DNA of 43,803 bases from positions 1 through 43,803 of IMG/VR virus record IMGVR_UViG_3300027903_000009. One strand, written 5' to 3'. The first letter of the stretch is position 1. Every line of letters begins with the position of its first letter. The translations under genes and the position numbers were made by a program. Below, piece by piece: positions 30,727 to 38,522 of this stretch. The notes under the pieces were generated by a model. It did not search any database and was not told where the DNA came from. It was given only the letters and a program-made list of their open reading frames with translations. Origin of the DNA: a virus.

Positions 30727-32604
30727 TCACGCCGCCACTGGCGAGGCGGTGGCGGGTTTTCCGTTCGGTTTCCCGCCCGCGGCCCCGTTCGGCTGCGGGG
30801 TGTTCATCGCGAGGAGCTCCTGGCGCAGTTGCTCCTGCTGGAGTCGCTCGACGATCTTCGCGCGGCCCGGCCACTGGAACGCCTCGAGCACGCCCTTGGC
30901 GTCCAGGATGCCCTTGTCGAAGAAGAGCAGCGACGTCTCGCGCAGGTCGCGCCGGCCGTCGGGCGTGCCCGTCCCGGGCGTCATGCGCACGGCATAGGGG
31001 CTGCACAGTTCGTCGGGCGTCACCGACACCGGCCGGCCCGCGGCGGTCTGGAAGATCAGCGAGTCGACGTTCTTCATCCCGTAGACGTACATGACCTTGC
31101 GCAGCAGCAGCGAGCGCGCGCGGTGGGCGGGGTTTTCCTTCGCGTTCATCCGGCGTAGCGAGTTGTCGTCGAGCCGGCGGATGGCGCTCGCCGCCTCGAC
31201 GCCCGCGGGCTTGATGCCGCGCTGGACGTCGGGCACGCCGGTGACGCTCTCGGTGTCGCGCTCGTCGGCGGCGTACATCTCGAACTGCTGCGCCGCGGGT
31301 CCGCGGAACTCCAGGTACTTCGCGTCCGAGCCACGGTTGATCGTGAGGAAGTCGCCGCCACTGACCACGCCCTTGTCCAGCTGCATGCCGTGTCCCGAGG
31401 TCGCGATCACCGGCGGATTCGCCGAGAGCTCGAGCGCGCGCATCATCAGCGCCTTGCGCCGGTTCAAGCCCCGCTGGATCGGGATGGCGTGGTCGACCTC
31501 GCTCGTGCTCTCGAAGCGGTCGACGCGCTGCTGGTTGCGGTCGATCACGATGCACGAGCCCATGAAGCACGGGTCGAGCTGGTAGGGCGCGTGCAGGATC
31601 GTGCCGGTGCCGGTGACGGAGGCGACCCACCAGCCGCTCGGGCAGCGCGGCTCGGGCGTCGCGTACTCGCCTTGGACCTGCTCGCCGCTGGGCAGCCACC
31701 ACGTCCCGCCGTACGTCACCGGGACCAGCTCCTCGTCGCGCAGGAGCAGTTGGAAGAGGAACGTCGTGGTGCCGTGCTCGCGGCTCGCGCCGGTGTCGGC
31801 GGTGAACGACTGCCCGACGGTCGGCGTCTCGCCCTCTTTGTGCACGGCGAGCGCCTTGTCGAGCGACGCGGGGGTCCAGCGCGAGGTCTGCTGCTCCAGG
31901 AACTCGCGCCACGGCTTGACCGTGACCTCGTACGAGGGCGAGGCGAAGTGGTCCGAGGTGATGTCGCTCGCCTTGTCCGGGAAGGTCGCGCGCAGCCGGT
32001 GCGTGCCCACGGCGGTGGCGATGAACTGGAAGTGGAGCTCGTCGTCGTTGCGCGCCGCCGGGTCGGGGTAGTAGTCGAACGTCGAGAGGTTCTTCACCAC
32101 CGGTCGGCCGGTCGAGTGGTCGGACGAGATCAACCACGGGTTGTAGCCGAAGATGAACTTGTCGCGGCCGCCCAGGTAGATCGCCTGGTCGAAGTCGGCC
32201 TCGTCCATGATCGCCTCGGCGGCCTGCTGCAACCGCTCGGCGCGATCGGAGTTGTCCCAGCCGTACGGGACGATCTCGGGGCGCGGCGTCCCGGCGATTG
32301 CGAGCGCGACCTGCGCCTCGACGAGCGAGTAGATCCGGTTGGTCACCGCGTTCACGCGGTTCATCCAGCCGTTGACATAGTGGAAGCCGTCGTAGAAGAG
32401 GCTGTTCTGCTTCAGGCGCTCGAGCTCGGCCCGGCGCGCGTTGTACGCGTCCGACCACAGGGCGCTGATGAACGAGAGGAGGGCGTCGTCGTCCATCTCC
32501 TTGCCGTCCTCGTCGGCGAACGGGGTACTGGTCGGCGCCTGCCGCATCGCCGCGATGAATCGGGTCCCGTTGTCCCACTCGAAGATCGGCAGTTCATCTT
32601 CCAT
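30727..32604 (-). CDS. Portal protein
   Basis: A 625-residue protein between the terminase and scaffold genes. Features include LLSFISALWSDAYNARRAEL and RVNAVTNRIYSLVEAQVALA near the N-terminus, a KFIFGYNPWLIS segment, and the later helical wing (ASAIRRLDDNSLRRMNAKEN; HRARSLLLRKVMYVYGMK). Length and layout fit podovirus portals (500-700), the 12-mer ring through which DNA is packaged. The C-terminal 60 residues are Pro/Gln/Gly-rich. Confidence 0.75.
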   Translation of the reverse strand: MEDELPIFEWDNGTRFIAAMRQAPTSTPFADEDGKEMDDDALLSFISALWSDAYNARRAELERLKQNSLFYDGFHYVNGWMNRVNAVTNRIYSLVEAQVALAIAGTPRPEIVPYGWDNSDRAERLQQAAEAIMDEADFDQAIYLGGRDKFIFGYNPWLISSDHSTGRPVVKNLSTFDYYPDPAARNDDELHFQFIATAVGTHRLRATFPDKASDITSDHFASPSYEVTVKPWREFLEQQTSRWTPASLDKALAVHKEGETPTVGQSFTADTGASREHGTTTFLFQLLLRDEELVPVTYGGTWWLPSGEQVQGEYATPEPRCPSGWWVASVTGTGTILHAPYQLDPCFMGSCIVIDRNQQRVDRFESTSEVDHAIPIQRGLNRRKALMMRALELSANPPVIATSGHGMQLDKGVVSGGDFLTINRGSDAKYLEFRGPAAQQFEMYAADERDTESVTGVPDVQRGIKPAGVEAASAIRRLDDNSLRRMNAKENPAHRARSLLLRKVMYVYGMKNVDSLIFQTAAGRPVSVTPDELCSPYAVRMTPGTGTPDGRRDLRETSLLFFDKGILDAKGVLEAFQWPGRAKIVERLQQEQLRQELLAMNTPQPNGAAGGKPNGKPATASPVAA

Positions 32605-32893
32605 GAAGGACTCGCTCCCTGGACTCCGCGAGCCGCTCGCGCGTCTTCGCGCTGGGCTCGAAGTCCGACGTGCCGAACTTCTCCTGCAGCTGCTTCAGCT
32701 GGCGGCGCCCGTGCACGGGCACGGGGAATGCTGGGTTCATGTGCTCGGGGATGTCGTCGATGATCTGGCCGAGCCCGGCGATCGGCGCGGCGGCCGCCTG
32801 CACGCCGCAGCCCCACGGGCACTCCGCCTCGCTGGCGAGCGCGATGCCGGAGCGCTCGGCGTAGTGGCCGCAGGCCAGGAATAGCCGCGCCAT
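32594..32893 (-). CDS. Small zinc-binding protein (99 aa)
   Basis: MARLFLACGHYAERSGIALA with a later CPWGCG gives the Cys pairs of a zinc ribbon; the C-terminal part (RRQLKQLQEKFGTSDFEPS, KTRERLAESRERV) is a charged helix. ATG 32893 overlaps the preceding stop (TGATG) and the end overlaps the portal start by 11 bases. Similar small zinc proteins often stand between terminase and portal; role unknown. Confidence 0.65.
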   Translation of the reverse strand: MARLFLACGHYAERSGIALASEAECPWGCGVQAAAAPIAGLGQIIDDIPEHMNPAFPVPVHGRRQLKQLQEKFGTSDFEPSAKTRERLAESRERVLHGR

Positions 32894-33129
32894 CAGTGCA
32901 TCCTCGCGACGTTCGCCAGGTCGTGGATGCGGCGGTGATACTCGCGCGCGACCTCGGCCATGTCGCGGCCGTCGAAGCACGCGAGATGCGCGGGGAGCTC
33001 CACCGCCATCGGCGTAACGGGCGCATAGAAGACCGGCTCGCGCACGATCGGCTTGGCGCACAGGAAGCATTCGTTCCCGATCCGCCCCGCAATATCGAGG
33101 TCGGGGTTGATACCCAGCGAGCCGCCCAT
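32893..33129 (-). CDS. Small protein with zinc-knuckle pattern (78 aa)
   Basis: GAGGTG before ATG 33129. C21-F-L-C24 and C51 with H48 (PAHLACFDG) form a likely metal site; the remainder is helical (DMAEVAREYHRRIHDLANVA). Directly downstream of the terminase gene; no family named. Confidence 0.65.
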   Translation of the reverse strand: MGGSLGINPDLDIAGRIGNECFLCAKPIVREPVFYAPVTPMAVELPAHLACFDGRDMAEVAREYHRRIHDLANVARMH

Positions 33130-33132
33130 TGG

Positions 33133-35034
33133 TCACCTCTCCCCACCCATCCCCATCGACTCGTTGTGCATCCGGCGCTCCAGCCTCGCCTGCAGCGTCC
33201 GGCTTAACTCTGCTTCGGTCATCCCGGTCAGGTCAAGCGACAGCTTCGTCGCGCCCTCGGGATCGCGTTCGCGCAGCAGCCGCACCTGCTCGTCGATGCG
33301 CGCCATCTCCAGCTCGGGCAGCGGCAGCAGCGGCGCGGTCACGGTGCCGCGGTGCAGGGCGAGCGCCATGCCGGCGGCGATCACGCGGTCGATGAAGTGG
33401 CCGGGCTGCTTCGTGATCTTCGTGACCGTGAAACCTTCCTTGCGCTCGTAGATCGTGGTCGACATCTCGCCCACCAGCCCGGGGCTATAGATGCCGCCGC
33501 GCTTCTCGCGCACGTACTTGCGGAAGGTGTCGATCAGCAGGTGCTTCGCCTTGTTCGTCTCCCACCAGCCGGGCTTATCGGTGACCTGGCCGGCCACCGT
33601 CTCCTCGCTGGCGGTGCGGAAGTACAGGTTCGGGTACTCCAGGTCGAGCAGCCGCCCGTGGAAACTGATGCCGTGGTTGTTCGCCTCGCCGACGATCAGC
33701 GCGTTGCCGTAGTGGTAGCCCAGCCACGCGGAGTATTCGGCGAGCAGGTCGGGCGGCGTCCGCCCCCACCACTCGGCCACGAACTCGAGCGTCATCTGGT
33801 CGAGGACCTGCAGCGGCGAGGGGTCAGACTTCGGATCGCCCTCGGACGGGTCGGCGCCGATGATGTACGTGTGCCGCGGGTGCGGCGCAACGTAGATGCG
33901 CAGCCGGCCGCCCTCGACGTGATCGAGCGCGGGCTTCGACGTGCTCTTGTCGAAGCTGATTTCGCACGGCCGCGCGAGCTCCGCGTGGTAGAGGAACTGC
34001 GGGCCGTCGGCGCGCGGCGAGGCGACATCGCGGCCGGCGATGAGCGGCACGGTAGCGCGGTAGTGCTCGAGCCCCTCGTGGTCGAACACGGGGCGGCCCG
34101 AGAGCGCGAACGCCTCCTGCCACGTGCTCGGGTACTCGACGCGGAAGGCGTCGACGTCGCCGTCCATGTTGAGCCGGATGCACCAGCGCCGCCACGCCAG
34201 CTGCTCGAGCTCGAGCGAGTGCGCCCTGGCGAGCTTGCGCTCCTCGGTGGTGAGCTCGCTCGCGTCGAACCACGGCTTGAGCTTGTACTCCTCGTGCTTG
34301 AACCACGGGATGAACACCGGGGTCCAGCCGCGCTCCCAATCGGCGAGCTCGGTGTTGGCCTCGCCGTTGATCGCGTTCACCCACATCTCGTGAAACTTGT
34401 TGCCGACGCCGTTTGCGGTCGACTCGATGATCGCCAGCGAGTTGGTCGACGCCGGCACGGACTGCATGACCGCGACCAGCACGTCGGTCGCCTTCTCGTA
34501 GAACGCGAGCTCGCTGAAGTGCACGCTCTGCGCGGTGTAGGAGCGGACCTCGCCCACGGCCTCGACCTGCACGCGCGATTCGTTGTCGAGCTCGAGCTCG
34601 TTCACGTTCTCGAGCTTCGCTCCGATCCGCAGCGCCTTGGGCAAGTAGCGATAGAACCGCTTGGTCATGCGCAGCAGGTTCTTCGCCGCCGGCTTGGTGT
34701 GCGCGAGCACGAGCCCGCCGCGGTTGGGATGGAAGAGCGCGTCCGAGAAGAGCAACGCCTCGGAGAGCGTCGAGACGCCGACCTGGCGGGACTTCAGGAC
34801 GATGATCCGGGGCGGGATGCCGCGCGCTCGCGCATCGTCGATCGCGTCCAGGATCCGCTGCTGCGTGTGGTTGATGAAGAGCGGCTGGAGGCCCGTGTTC
34901 TTGGTCGCGATCTTGAGGCAGTTCCGGACGTAGAAGTTCCGGTGGGCGCGGCAGTACTCGACGGTGAGGCGCGGGTCGTCCTCCGCGACGAGCTTCGGCT
35001 TGGCCGGTGCTCGCTTGCCGATCCACGGAGGCAC
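33133..35034 (-). CDS. terL: Terminase large subunit
   Basis: A 633-residue packaging ATPase/nuclease. ATPase: KSRQVGVST at 81-89 is the deviant Walker A, and SVHFSELAFYEKA is the Walker B type segment (hydrophobics then S-E), followed by the coupling motif region (SLAIIESTANGVGNKFHEMW). Nuclease: YIIGADPSEGDPKSDPS near 300-310 of the second half holds the first metal aspartates, and LIVGEANNHGISF the next acidic position. GTG 35034 follows GAGGTAG. It cuts and pumps DNA into the procapsid through the portal. Confidence 0.9.
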   Translation of the reverse strand: MPPWIGKRAPAKPKLVAEDDPRLTVEYCRAHRNFYVRNCLKIATKNTGLQPLFINHTQQRILDAIDDARARGIPPRIIVLKSRQVGVSTLSEALLFSDALFHPNRGGLVLAHTKPAAKNLLRMTKRFYRYLPKALRIGAKLENVNELELDNESRVQVEAVGEVRSYTAQSVHFSELAFYEKATDVLVAVMQSVPASTNSLAIIESTANGVGNKFHEMWVNAINGEANTELADWERGWTPVFIPWFKHEEYKLKPWFDASELTTEERKLARAHSLELEQLAWRRWCIRLNMDGDVDAFRVEYPSTWQEAFALSGRPVFDHEGLEHYRATVPLIAGRDVASPRADGPQFLYHAELARPCEISFDKSTSKPALDHVEGGRLRIYVAPHPRHTYIIGADPSEGDPKSDPSPLQVLDQMTLEFVAEWWGRTPPDLLAEYSAWLGYHYGNALIVGEANNHGISFHGRLLDLEYPNLYFRTASEETVAGQVTDKPGWWETNKAKHLLIDTFRKYVREKRGGIYSPGLVGEMSTTIYERKEGFTVTKITKQPGHFIDRVIAAGMALALHRGTVTAPLLPLPELEMARIDEQVRLLRERDPEGATKLSLDLTGMTEAELSRTLQARLERRMHNESMGMGGER

Positions 35035-35037
35035 GGA

Positions 35038-35535
35038 CTACCTCGAGATGGGGACGTCCCTATCCTGCGGCCGCAGCGACTCGAGCGAGGGCGGCGGGCT
35101 CGTCGGATCCGGCTCACCAACCTGACGGTCGCGGCGGCGCGTGTCCACCTGCGCCATCGCGCCCATCGCGACGAGCGCGGTCAGCACGGCGCCGAGGTTC
35201 TGGTCGAGCGTGTCGAGCCGCTCGCCCTGGCGGTTGAGCGTCGCGGTGTGCGTGGCGAGGCTCTCGGCGGTGGTGAGCAGCGCGTCGGCCGCGGCGCGCT
35301 CGGTGTGCGCGGCCTTGAGCAGCGTGTTCGACGCGACCTCGGCCGTCTTCGCGATGCGCTCAGCGTCGCCGAGGCGGTCGCTCGCGTGCTGCACCATCTC
35401 GGTGTTGAGCTTCTCGAGGTCGATGCGGCGCTCGTCACCCTTCTGGCTCGCCATGCGCCAGCCGATCACGAATGCCCACGCCGAGCAGCCGAACACCAGC
35501 AGCACGAGCAGCAGGACGCCGAAGAGCTCAGTCAC
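35038..35535 (-). CDS. Membrane-anchored coiled-coil protein (165 aa)
   Basis: An N-terminal hydrophobic helix (ELFGVLLLVLLVFGCSAWAF, residues 3-24) is followed by a long coiled coil (about 32-130: KLNTEMVQHASDRLGDAERI and on) and a Pro/Arg-rich end. The architecture resembles i-spanin/Rz-type proteins, but the position beside terminase is unusual for a spanin. GTG 35535 overlaps the preceding frame. Confidence 0.6.
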   Translation of the reverse strand: MTELFGVLLLVLLVFGCSAWAFVIGWRMASQKGDERRIDLEKLNTEMVQHASDRLGDAERIAKTAEVASNTLLKAAHTERAAADALLTTAESLATHTATLNRQGERLDTLDQNLGAVLTALVAMGAMAQVDTRRRDRQVGEPDPTSPPPSLESLRPQDRDVPISR

Positions 35536-35878
35536 GCGAGGTCGATCTCTTGGAAGCCACGCTGGTCGGCAGCGAGCCCGCCAGGCGCACGCGCGTCAGG
35601 ATCGCCGGGCGCGGCCGGCCCAGCGCCAGCGGCTTGCCGTACTTCACCCGCGGCTGCTCCACGTGCTCCGCCACCGTCTTCAGGAACTCGCCCCGCGGCG
35701 CCCCGATCGCGTCCGCCATCTCGATCAGTTCCGAGAGGCGTCGGTCGGGCCGCTGCGTCCAGTACCAGCGGCGCAGGCGCGTCCACGACAGCCGCCGGTA
35801 CACCTCCCTCAACGGGGTCCGTGTTGAAATCCAGCGGAGGAGCGCAATCTGCCACGGGGGGCAGTCCGAGTTGAGCAC
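35528..35878 (-). CDS. HTH-like protein, possible small terminase subunit
   Basis: A frame with very high third-position GC, so real in its second half. It contains TPLREVYRRLSWTRLRRWYW and RLSELIEMADAIGAPRGEFL, a helix-turn-helix-like pattern, then a basic, Pro-rich tail. Lying two genes upstream of terL it could be the DNA-recognising small terminase, but the sequence is not diagnostic. The start is uncertain: GTG 35878 and GTG 35803 are possible, or it may be the continuation of the gene in the neighbouring frame (35532-36125) by a frame change. Confidence 0.45.
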   Translation of the reverse strand: MLNSDCPPWQIALLRWISTRTPLREVYRRLSWTRLRRWYWTQRPDRRLSELIEMADAIGAPRGEFLKTVAEHVEQPRVKYGKPLALGRPRPAILTRVRLAGSLPTSVASKRSTSRD

Positions 35879-36125
35879 AGAGGGTGCACTCTCCGTTCGC
35901 TCCTGCCACGACGATGCCGTGACGCGCACAGGTCATCCCCCTCGGGCTCTTGAGGTCGTGGTAGCACTCCCCGCACGCGCCCAGGTGCGAGGGCTCCCCG
36001 GTCTTCCAGTCGTACAGCCAGACGGTTTTCTGGTGCTTCGCGCACCAGCTCTGGCCGAACTGCGGAACGACCCCGTCGGGGTTGGGCGCCATCACCGCCC
36101 GGCCGAACTGGTCGATCAGTCCCAT
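35532..36125 (-). CDS. Zinc-rich protein whose 3' half overlaps another frame
   Basis: The first ~90 residues are convincing: SWCAKHQKTVWLYDWKTGE, GACGECYHDL, TCARHGIVV, ECTLCAQLG carry many Cys and His for two zinc sites. ATG 36125 has GAGG eight bases upstream; an ATG at 36191 is possible but lies inside the divergent promoter. After about 35830 third-position GC falls and the frame looks like a shadow of the 35528-35878 gene. The true product may end in the other frame. Confidence 0.5.
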   Translation of the reverse strand: MGLIDQFGRAVMAPNPDGVVPQFGQSWCAKHQKTVWLYDWKTGEPSHLGACGECYHDLKSPRGMTCARHGIVVAGANGECTLCAQLGLPPVADCAPPLDFNTDPVEGGVPAAVVDAPAPLVLDAAARPTPLGTDRDGGRDRGAAGRVPEDGGGARGAAAGEVRQAAGAGPAAPGDPDARAPGGLAADQRGFQEIDLA

Positions 36126-36171
36126 GCGCGTAGCCTCGCACAGTTGGCCGCCCTCGCGCAAGGAAATGGGC

Positions 36172-36200
36172 TTGACGCGACGAATGGGCATGATTACAGT
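36172..36200 (+). promoter_or_regulatory. Sigma-70-like promoter of the initiator operon
   Basis: TTGACG (36172-36177), 17 bases, TACAGT (36195-36200), followed by GC. It shares TTGAC-N18-TACnGTGC with the promoter at 12483-12511. The expected start is near 36207, the first base of the leader structure. Confidence 0.7.
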
Positions 36201-36207
36201 GCGCGGC

Positions 36208-36304
36208 AGCGAGGGTGGATGAACGATTTCGGTAGCCGGGGCGTTGCAGCGCAGGCGCTACCCTCGCTAGGAACGCCCACCACCGCGCTCGCGCCCCGCT
36301 ACCG
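36208..36304 (+). promoter_or_regulatory. Second structured 5' leader with pseudoknot topology
   Basis: S1 AGCGAGGGT (36208-36216), S2 CGGTAGCCGGGGCG (36230-36243), S1' ACCCTCGCT (36260-36268), S2' CGCCCCGCTACCG (36292-36304). S1 pairs perfectly over 9 bases; S2 pairs over 13 with one bulged C. The order is interleaved, as in the leader at 12410-12476. The 3' strand of S2 ends 16 bases before the ATG of the initiator gene. An alternative short stem GGTAGC (36231)/GCTACC (36257) competes with both, so a switch between forms is possible. Confidence 0.6.
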
Positions 36305-36320
36305 TTTCCGTCAGGTGAGC

Positions 36321-36713
36321 ATGCCCACGTGCAGAGCTCGGATGCTTTCGCACACGATCAGCACCGACGCTCGCGTCGCGGGGCTTGGATCACCGCTCGC
36401 CCGGCTGCTCTACACGTGGATGATCCCGCACTGCGACAACTTGGGCCGGATGCCCGGCGAGCCGGCTTCGGTGCGCGCCACGGTGATCCCGCGCGAGCAG
36501 GACGTCAGCGACGGCGACGTGCACGAGTGGCTCCAAGACATGGACCGTTTGGGCCTCGTCTGCTGGTACCACTACGACGGCATGCGCTACGTCCAGATGC
36601 TCGGCTGGGAGAAACACCAGAAAATCGTGGGCAACATGGCGCGCACGAGCCATTACCCAGCGCCCCCCAAGGACTTGCACGCGGCGTCTATACGCCGTTC
36701 GTACGGCGTATGA
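36321..36713 (+). CDS. Replication-initiator-like protein, winged-helix domain
   Basis: A 130-residue protein with the pattern of the N-terminal domain of phage O/DnaD-like initiators: RMLSHTISTDARVAGLGSPL, ARLLYTWMIPHCDNLGRMPG, RATVIPREQDVSDGDVHEWL, then LGLVCWYHYDGMRYVQMLGW and EKHQ. This domain recognises the phage origin and recruits helicase or its loader. Usual members carry a second domain; here the gene stops soon after, within a repeat (36690-36726). ATG 36321 has CAGGTGA upstream. Behind a promoter and a structured leader. Confidence 0.65.
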   Translation: MPTCRARMLSHTISTDARVAGLGSPLARLLYTWMIPHCDNLGRMPGEPASVRATVIPREQDVSDGDVHEWLQDMDRLGLVCWYHYDGMRYVQMLGWEKHQKIVGNMARTSHYPAPPKDLHAASIRRSYGV

Positions 36714-36726
36714 ACGGCGTTCGTAC
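36690..36726 (+). repeat. Hairpin and 13-base direct repeat at the initiator stop codon
   Basis: ATACGCCGT (36690-36698) and ACGGCGTAT (36703-36711) form a perfect 9-bp stem with a TCGT loop. ACGCCGTTCGTAC (36692-36704) and ACGGCGTTCGTAC (36714-36726) are direct repeats with one mismatch, 22 bases apart (about two helical turns), as in initiator-binding iterons. Confidence 0.6.
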
Positions 36727-36846
36727 TGAAGTAGAAGTAGAAGTTGAAGGTAGAGAATTCAGAGAGGGGTATCAGCGTATCGCCCGGAGTTATCCACAAA
36801 GATTCCACACCGATCGCACGCGATCTCTCAGAGACGAAGGACCAAG
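36727..36846 (+). other. Candidate replication origin: AT-richer purine tract and perfect DnaA box
   Basis: About 120 bases without a gene after the initiator. 36727-36770 is a purine-rich, AT-rich stretch with repeated GAAGTAGAAGT units, unlike the GC-rich surroundings and suitable as a duplex-unwinding region. TTATCCACA at 36790-36798 is a perfect DnaA box. Together with the adjacent direct repeats and the initiator gene this fits a phage origin. Confidence 0.55.
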
Positions 36847-37086
36847 ATGAACTGCTTCACCCCTGCAGCGCGGATCATGGAGGTCGCCAGCCGTGTCGGC
36901 GACGAGCTCCGCCGCCGCGGCATCGAGCCGACCAGTCCCGAGGGGATGGACGCGTTCCGGCTCGCCGGGATGATCCTGGCGCGCGGGGGAACGATCGAAG
37001 ACGCCCTGCTCACGGTCAGGAATCGCCTGGTCGAGCAGCTGGGCATGTTCGAGGACGACGGCGAGACGCCGCCGCCTCTGGAGTGA
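36847..37086 (+). CDS. Hypothetical protein (79 aa)
   Basis: ATG with GAAGGACCAAG upstream. Helical: RIMEVASRVGDELRRRGIEP, then GMDAFRLAGMILARGGTIED and a C-terminal acidic end. The look is that of a small helical, perhaps DNA-associated regulator, but it is not recognised. First gene of the rightward run behind the origin. Confidence 0.65.
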   Translation: MNCFTPAARIMEVASRVGDELRRRGIEPTSPEGMDAFRLAGMILARGGTIEDALLTVRNRLVEQLGMFEDDGETPPPLE

Positions 37087-37091
37087 CGCCG

Positions 37092-37208
37092 ATGAGCACT
37101 GTGCCGTACGCGAAGGCGCTGGACTTGGTGGATCTCGCCACGAAGAACCTGAAGGCGTCGATGGCGCTGCTCGGCGCGGCGCCGGCGCTCGAGGGAGCAC
37201 CGGCGTGA
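37092..37208 (+). CDS. Very small protein (38 aa)
   Basis: MSTVPYAKALDLVDLATKNL then KASMALLGAAPALEGAPA: one amphipathic helix. GGAG lies eight bases before ATG 37092; a GTG at 37083 overlapping the upstream stop is another start. Its own stop overlaps the next GTG. Real by its junctions, function unknown. Confidence 0.5.
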   Translation: MSTVPYAKALDLVDLATKNLKASMALLGAAPALEGAPA

Positions 37209-37684
37209 GCGGCGGGGCGATCATCCAGCCGCCGACCGGCGGCACGCGGCGCCAGCAGTTCGATGCCGCCAAGGCGATCGGCGAGGCCGAGGAGAAGGCG
37301 GCCCAGCTGAAGCAGCGCGAGGCTTTCTTCGCGCGGATCCCGGGGCCCTTCCGGTTCGGCTACGCCGACCGCGAGTGCCCGCAGTGCGGCTCGAGCAACG
37401 CGAAGCCGAAGCGATTCTGTGAGGGACGGGATCCCTGGCAGGGACCGGAGGCGACCTGCTGGATCGTCGGCGAGCACCTGCACGCCTCGTGCGAGTGCGG
37501 CTTCGGCTGGATCGAGCGCGTGAAGTGCGACGAGCACGAGGCCGCCGGCCGCGGTGCGCCGCGATTCGACGAACGGTACGACGCGGACGAGCGAAAGATC
37601 CGGCTGACGGTCGTGGTGAGCGGGCTCACGCGCTGGGATGTTCCGGTCGAGGTGCCCACCGCGGCGCCGTCGGTCGAGCCATGA
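37205..37684 (+). CDS. Zinc-ribbon protein (159 aa)
   Basis: GTG start overlapping the preceding stop. An N-terminal helix (AKAIGEAEEKAAQLKQREAFF) is followed by CPQCGSSNAKPKRFC and HASCECGFGW, CDEH: two paired Cys sites fitting a zinc-ribbon nucleic-acid or protein-binding domain. C-terminal strand (RKIRLTVVVSGLTRWDVPV). No family named. Confidence 0.6.
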   Translation: MSGGAIIQPPTGGTRRQQFDAAKAIGEAEEKAAQLKQREAFFARIPGPFRFGYADRECPQCGSSNAKPKRFCEGRDPWQGPEATCWIVGEHLHASCECGFGWIERVKCDEHEAAGRGAPRFDERYDADERKIRLTVVVSGLTRWDVPVEVPTAAPSVEP

Positions 37685-38211
37685 GCGATCTCGACTTCCG
37701 CCGCACGGCGGTCGACGGGACTCTCGCGCGTCTCAAGTCCAGCTGCGAGGGCATCGCCGCCACGTCGGAGGCCGCGGTCAAAGGCATCCAGCACTTCCGC
37801 GGCCTGATGTCGCAGCACTCGAAAGAAATGGCCTCGCGCGAAAGCCGGCTCGCGCGCGACCACGGCGTCCTGGTCGGGCTGTGCCGATCGGTGCTGATCG
37901 CCGCGCGCTCCGGCAGCCCGACGAAGCTCGAGAAGTCGTGCGCTCGGCTCGAGTCTGCGATCTCGGTCGAGGGCAAGAAGGTGATGGTCGCGGGCCCGGA
38001 CGAGATCCGGCGCGCGATCGACTTCCTGCGCAAGCTCGCGGCCCAGGGTTCCTATCGCAACATCGAGTTCGTCGAAGGGCAGCGCATGACCACGCGAATC
38101 GTGTGGCAGGGGGGCGACCAGTACCACCCGACGACGCTCGCCGAGTTCGCGCTCAAGTGGCTGCTCGACGAGGGCCCGGCCGACACCTCATCGAGCGAGT
38201 TCGAGGACTGA
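37681..38211 (+). CDS. Hypothetical helical protein (176 aa)
   Basis: ATG overlapping the previous stop (ATGA). Helical N-terminal half (SEAAVKGIQHFRGLMSQHSK; SRLARDHGVLVGLCRSVLIA) and a mixed C-terminus (YRNIEFVEGQRMTTRIVWQG; TTLAEFALKWLLDEG). Charged and soluble. Not recognised. Confidence 0.6.
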   Translation: MSDLDFRRTAVDGTLARLKSSCEGIAATSEAAVKGIQHFRGLMSQHSKEMASRESRLARDHGVLVGLCRSVLIAARSGSPTKLEKSCARLESAISVEGKKVMVAGPDEIRRAIDFLRKLAAQGSYRNIEFVEGQRMTTRIVWQGGDQYHPTTLAEFALKWLLDEGPADTSSSEFED

Positions 38212-38212
38212 C

Positions 38213-38509
38213 ATGGCGGACACGCGAGGGCGGGCGCTCGAGTTCGTGTACGGCCCCTCGGACGGCGACACCGCTGTGCCGCCCGCGGGCGTACGCGAGG
38301 GTGCGCCCGTCTTCGTCGTGTCCGACTTCCTCACCGCGAGCGGCCGGCCCGTGTTCGCGGTCTACCTGGTGGCGACGCACGCGACATGCGACGCGTCGTG
38401 CCCGGGCTTCGTGCGCGGCCAGCCGCACGAGCTCTTGGTGTTCGACGGCTGGTACGAAGACGCCCCGGGCGATCGCCTGGGGAAACGCCTGGGAGGGCTC
38501 TGCCGATGA
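38213..38509 (+). CDS. Hypothetical protein (98 aa)
   Basis: ATG with GAGGACTGAC upstream. Beta-rich (APVFVVSDFLTASGRPVFAV) and later CDASCPGFVRGQPHELLVF with an acidic end. Two Cys could be structural. Not recognised. Confidence 0.6.
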   Translation: MADTRGRALEFVYGPSDGDTAVPPAGVREGAPVFVVSDFLTASGRPVFAVYLVATHATCDASCPGFVRGQPHELLVFDGWYEDAPGDRLGKRLGGLCR

Positions 38510-38522
38510 TGCGGGAGTCGTA

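Noticed and set aside
35038-35535. Reading the membrane-anchored coiled-coil protein as a spanin
   Set aside because: The architecture fits, but it stands next to terminase, far from the lysis cassette, and there is no matching outer-membrane partner, so no function was assigned.
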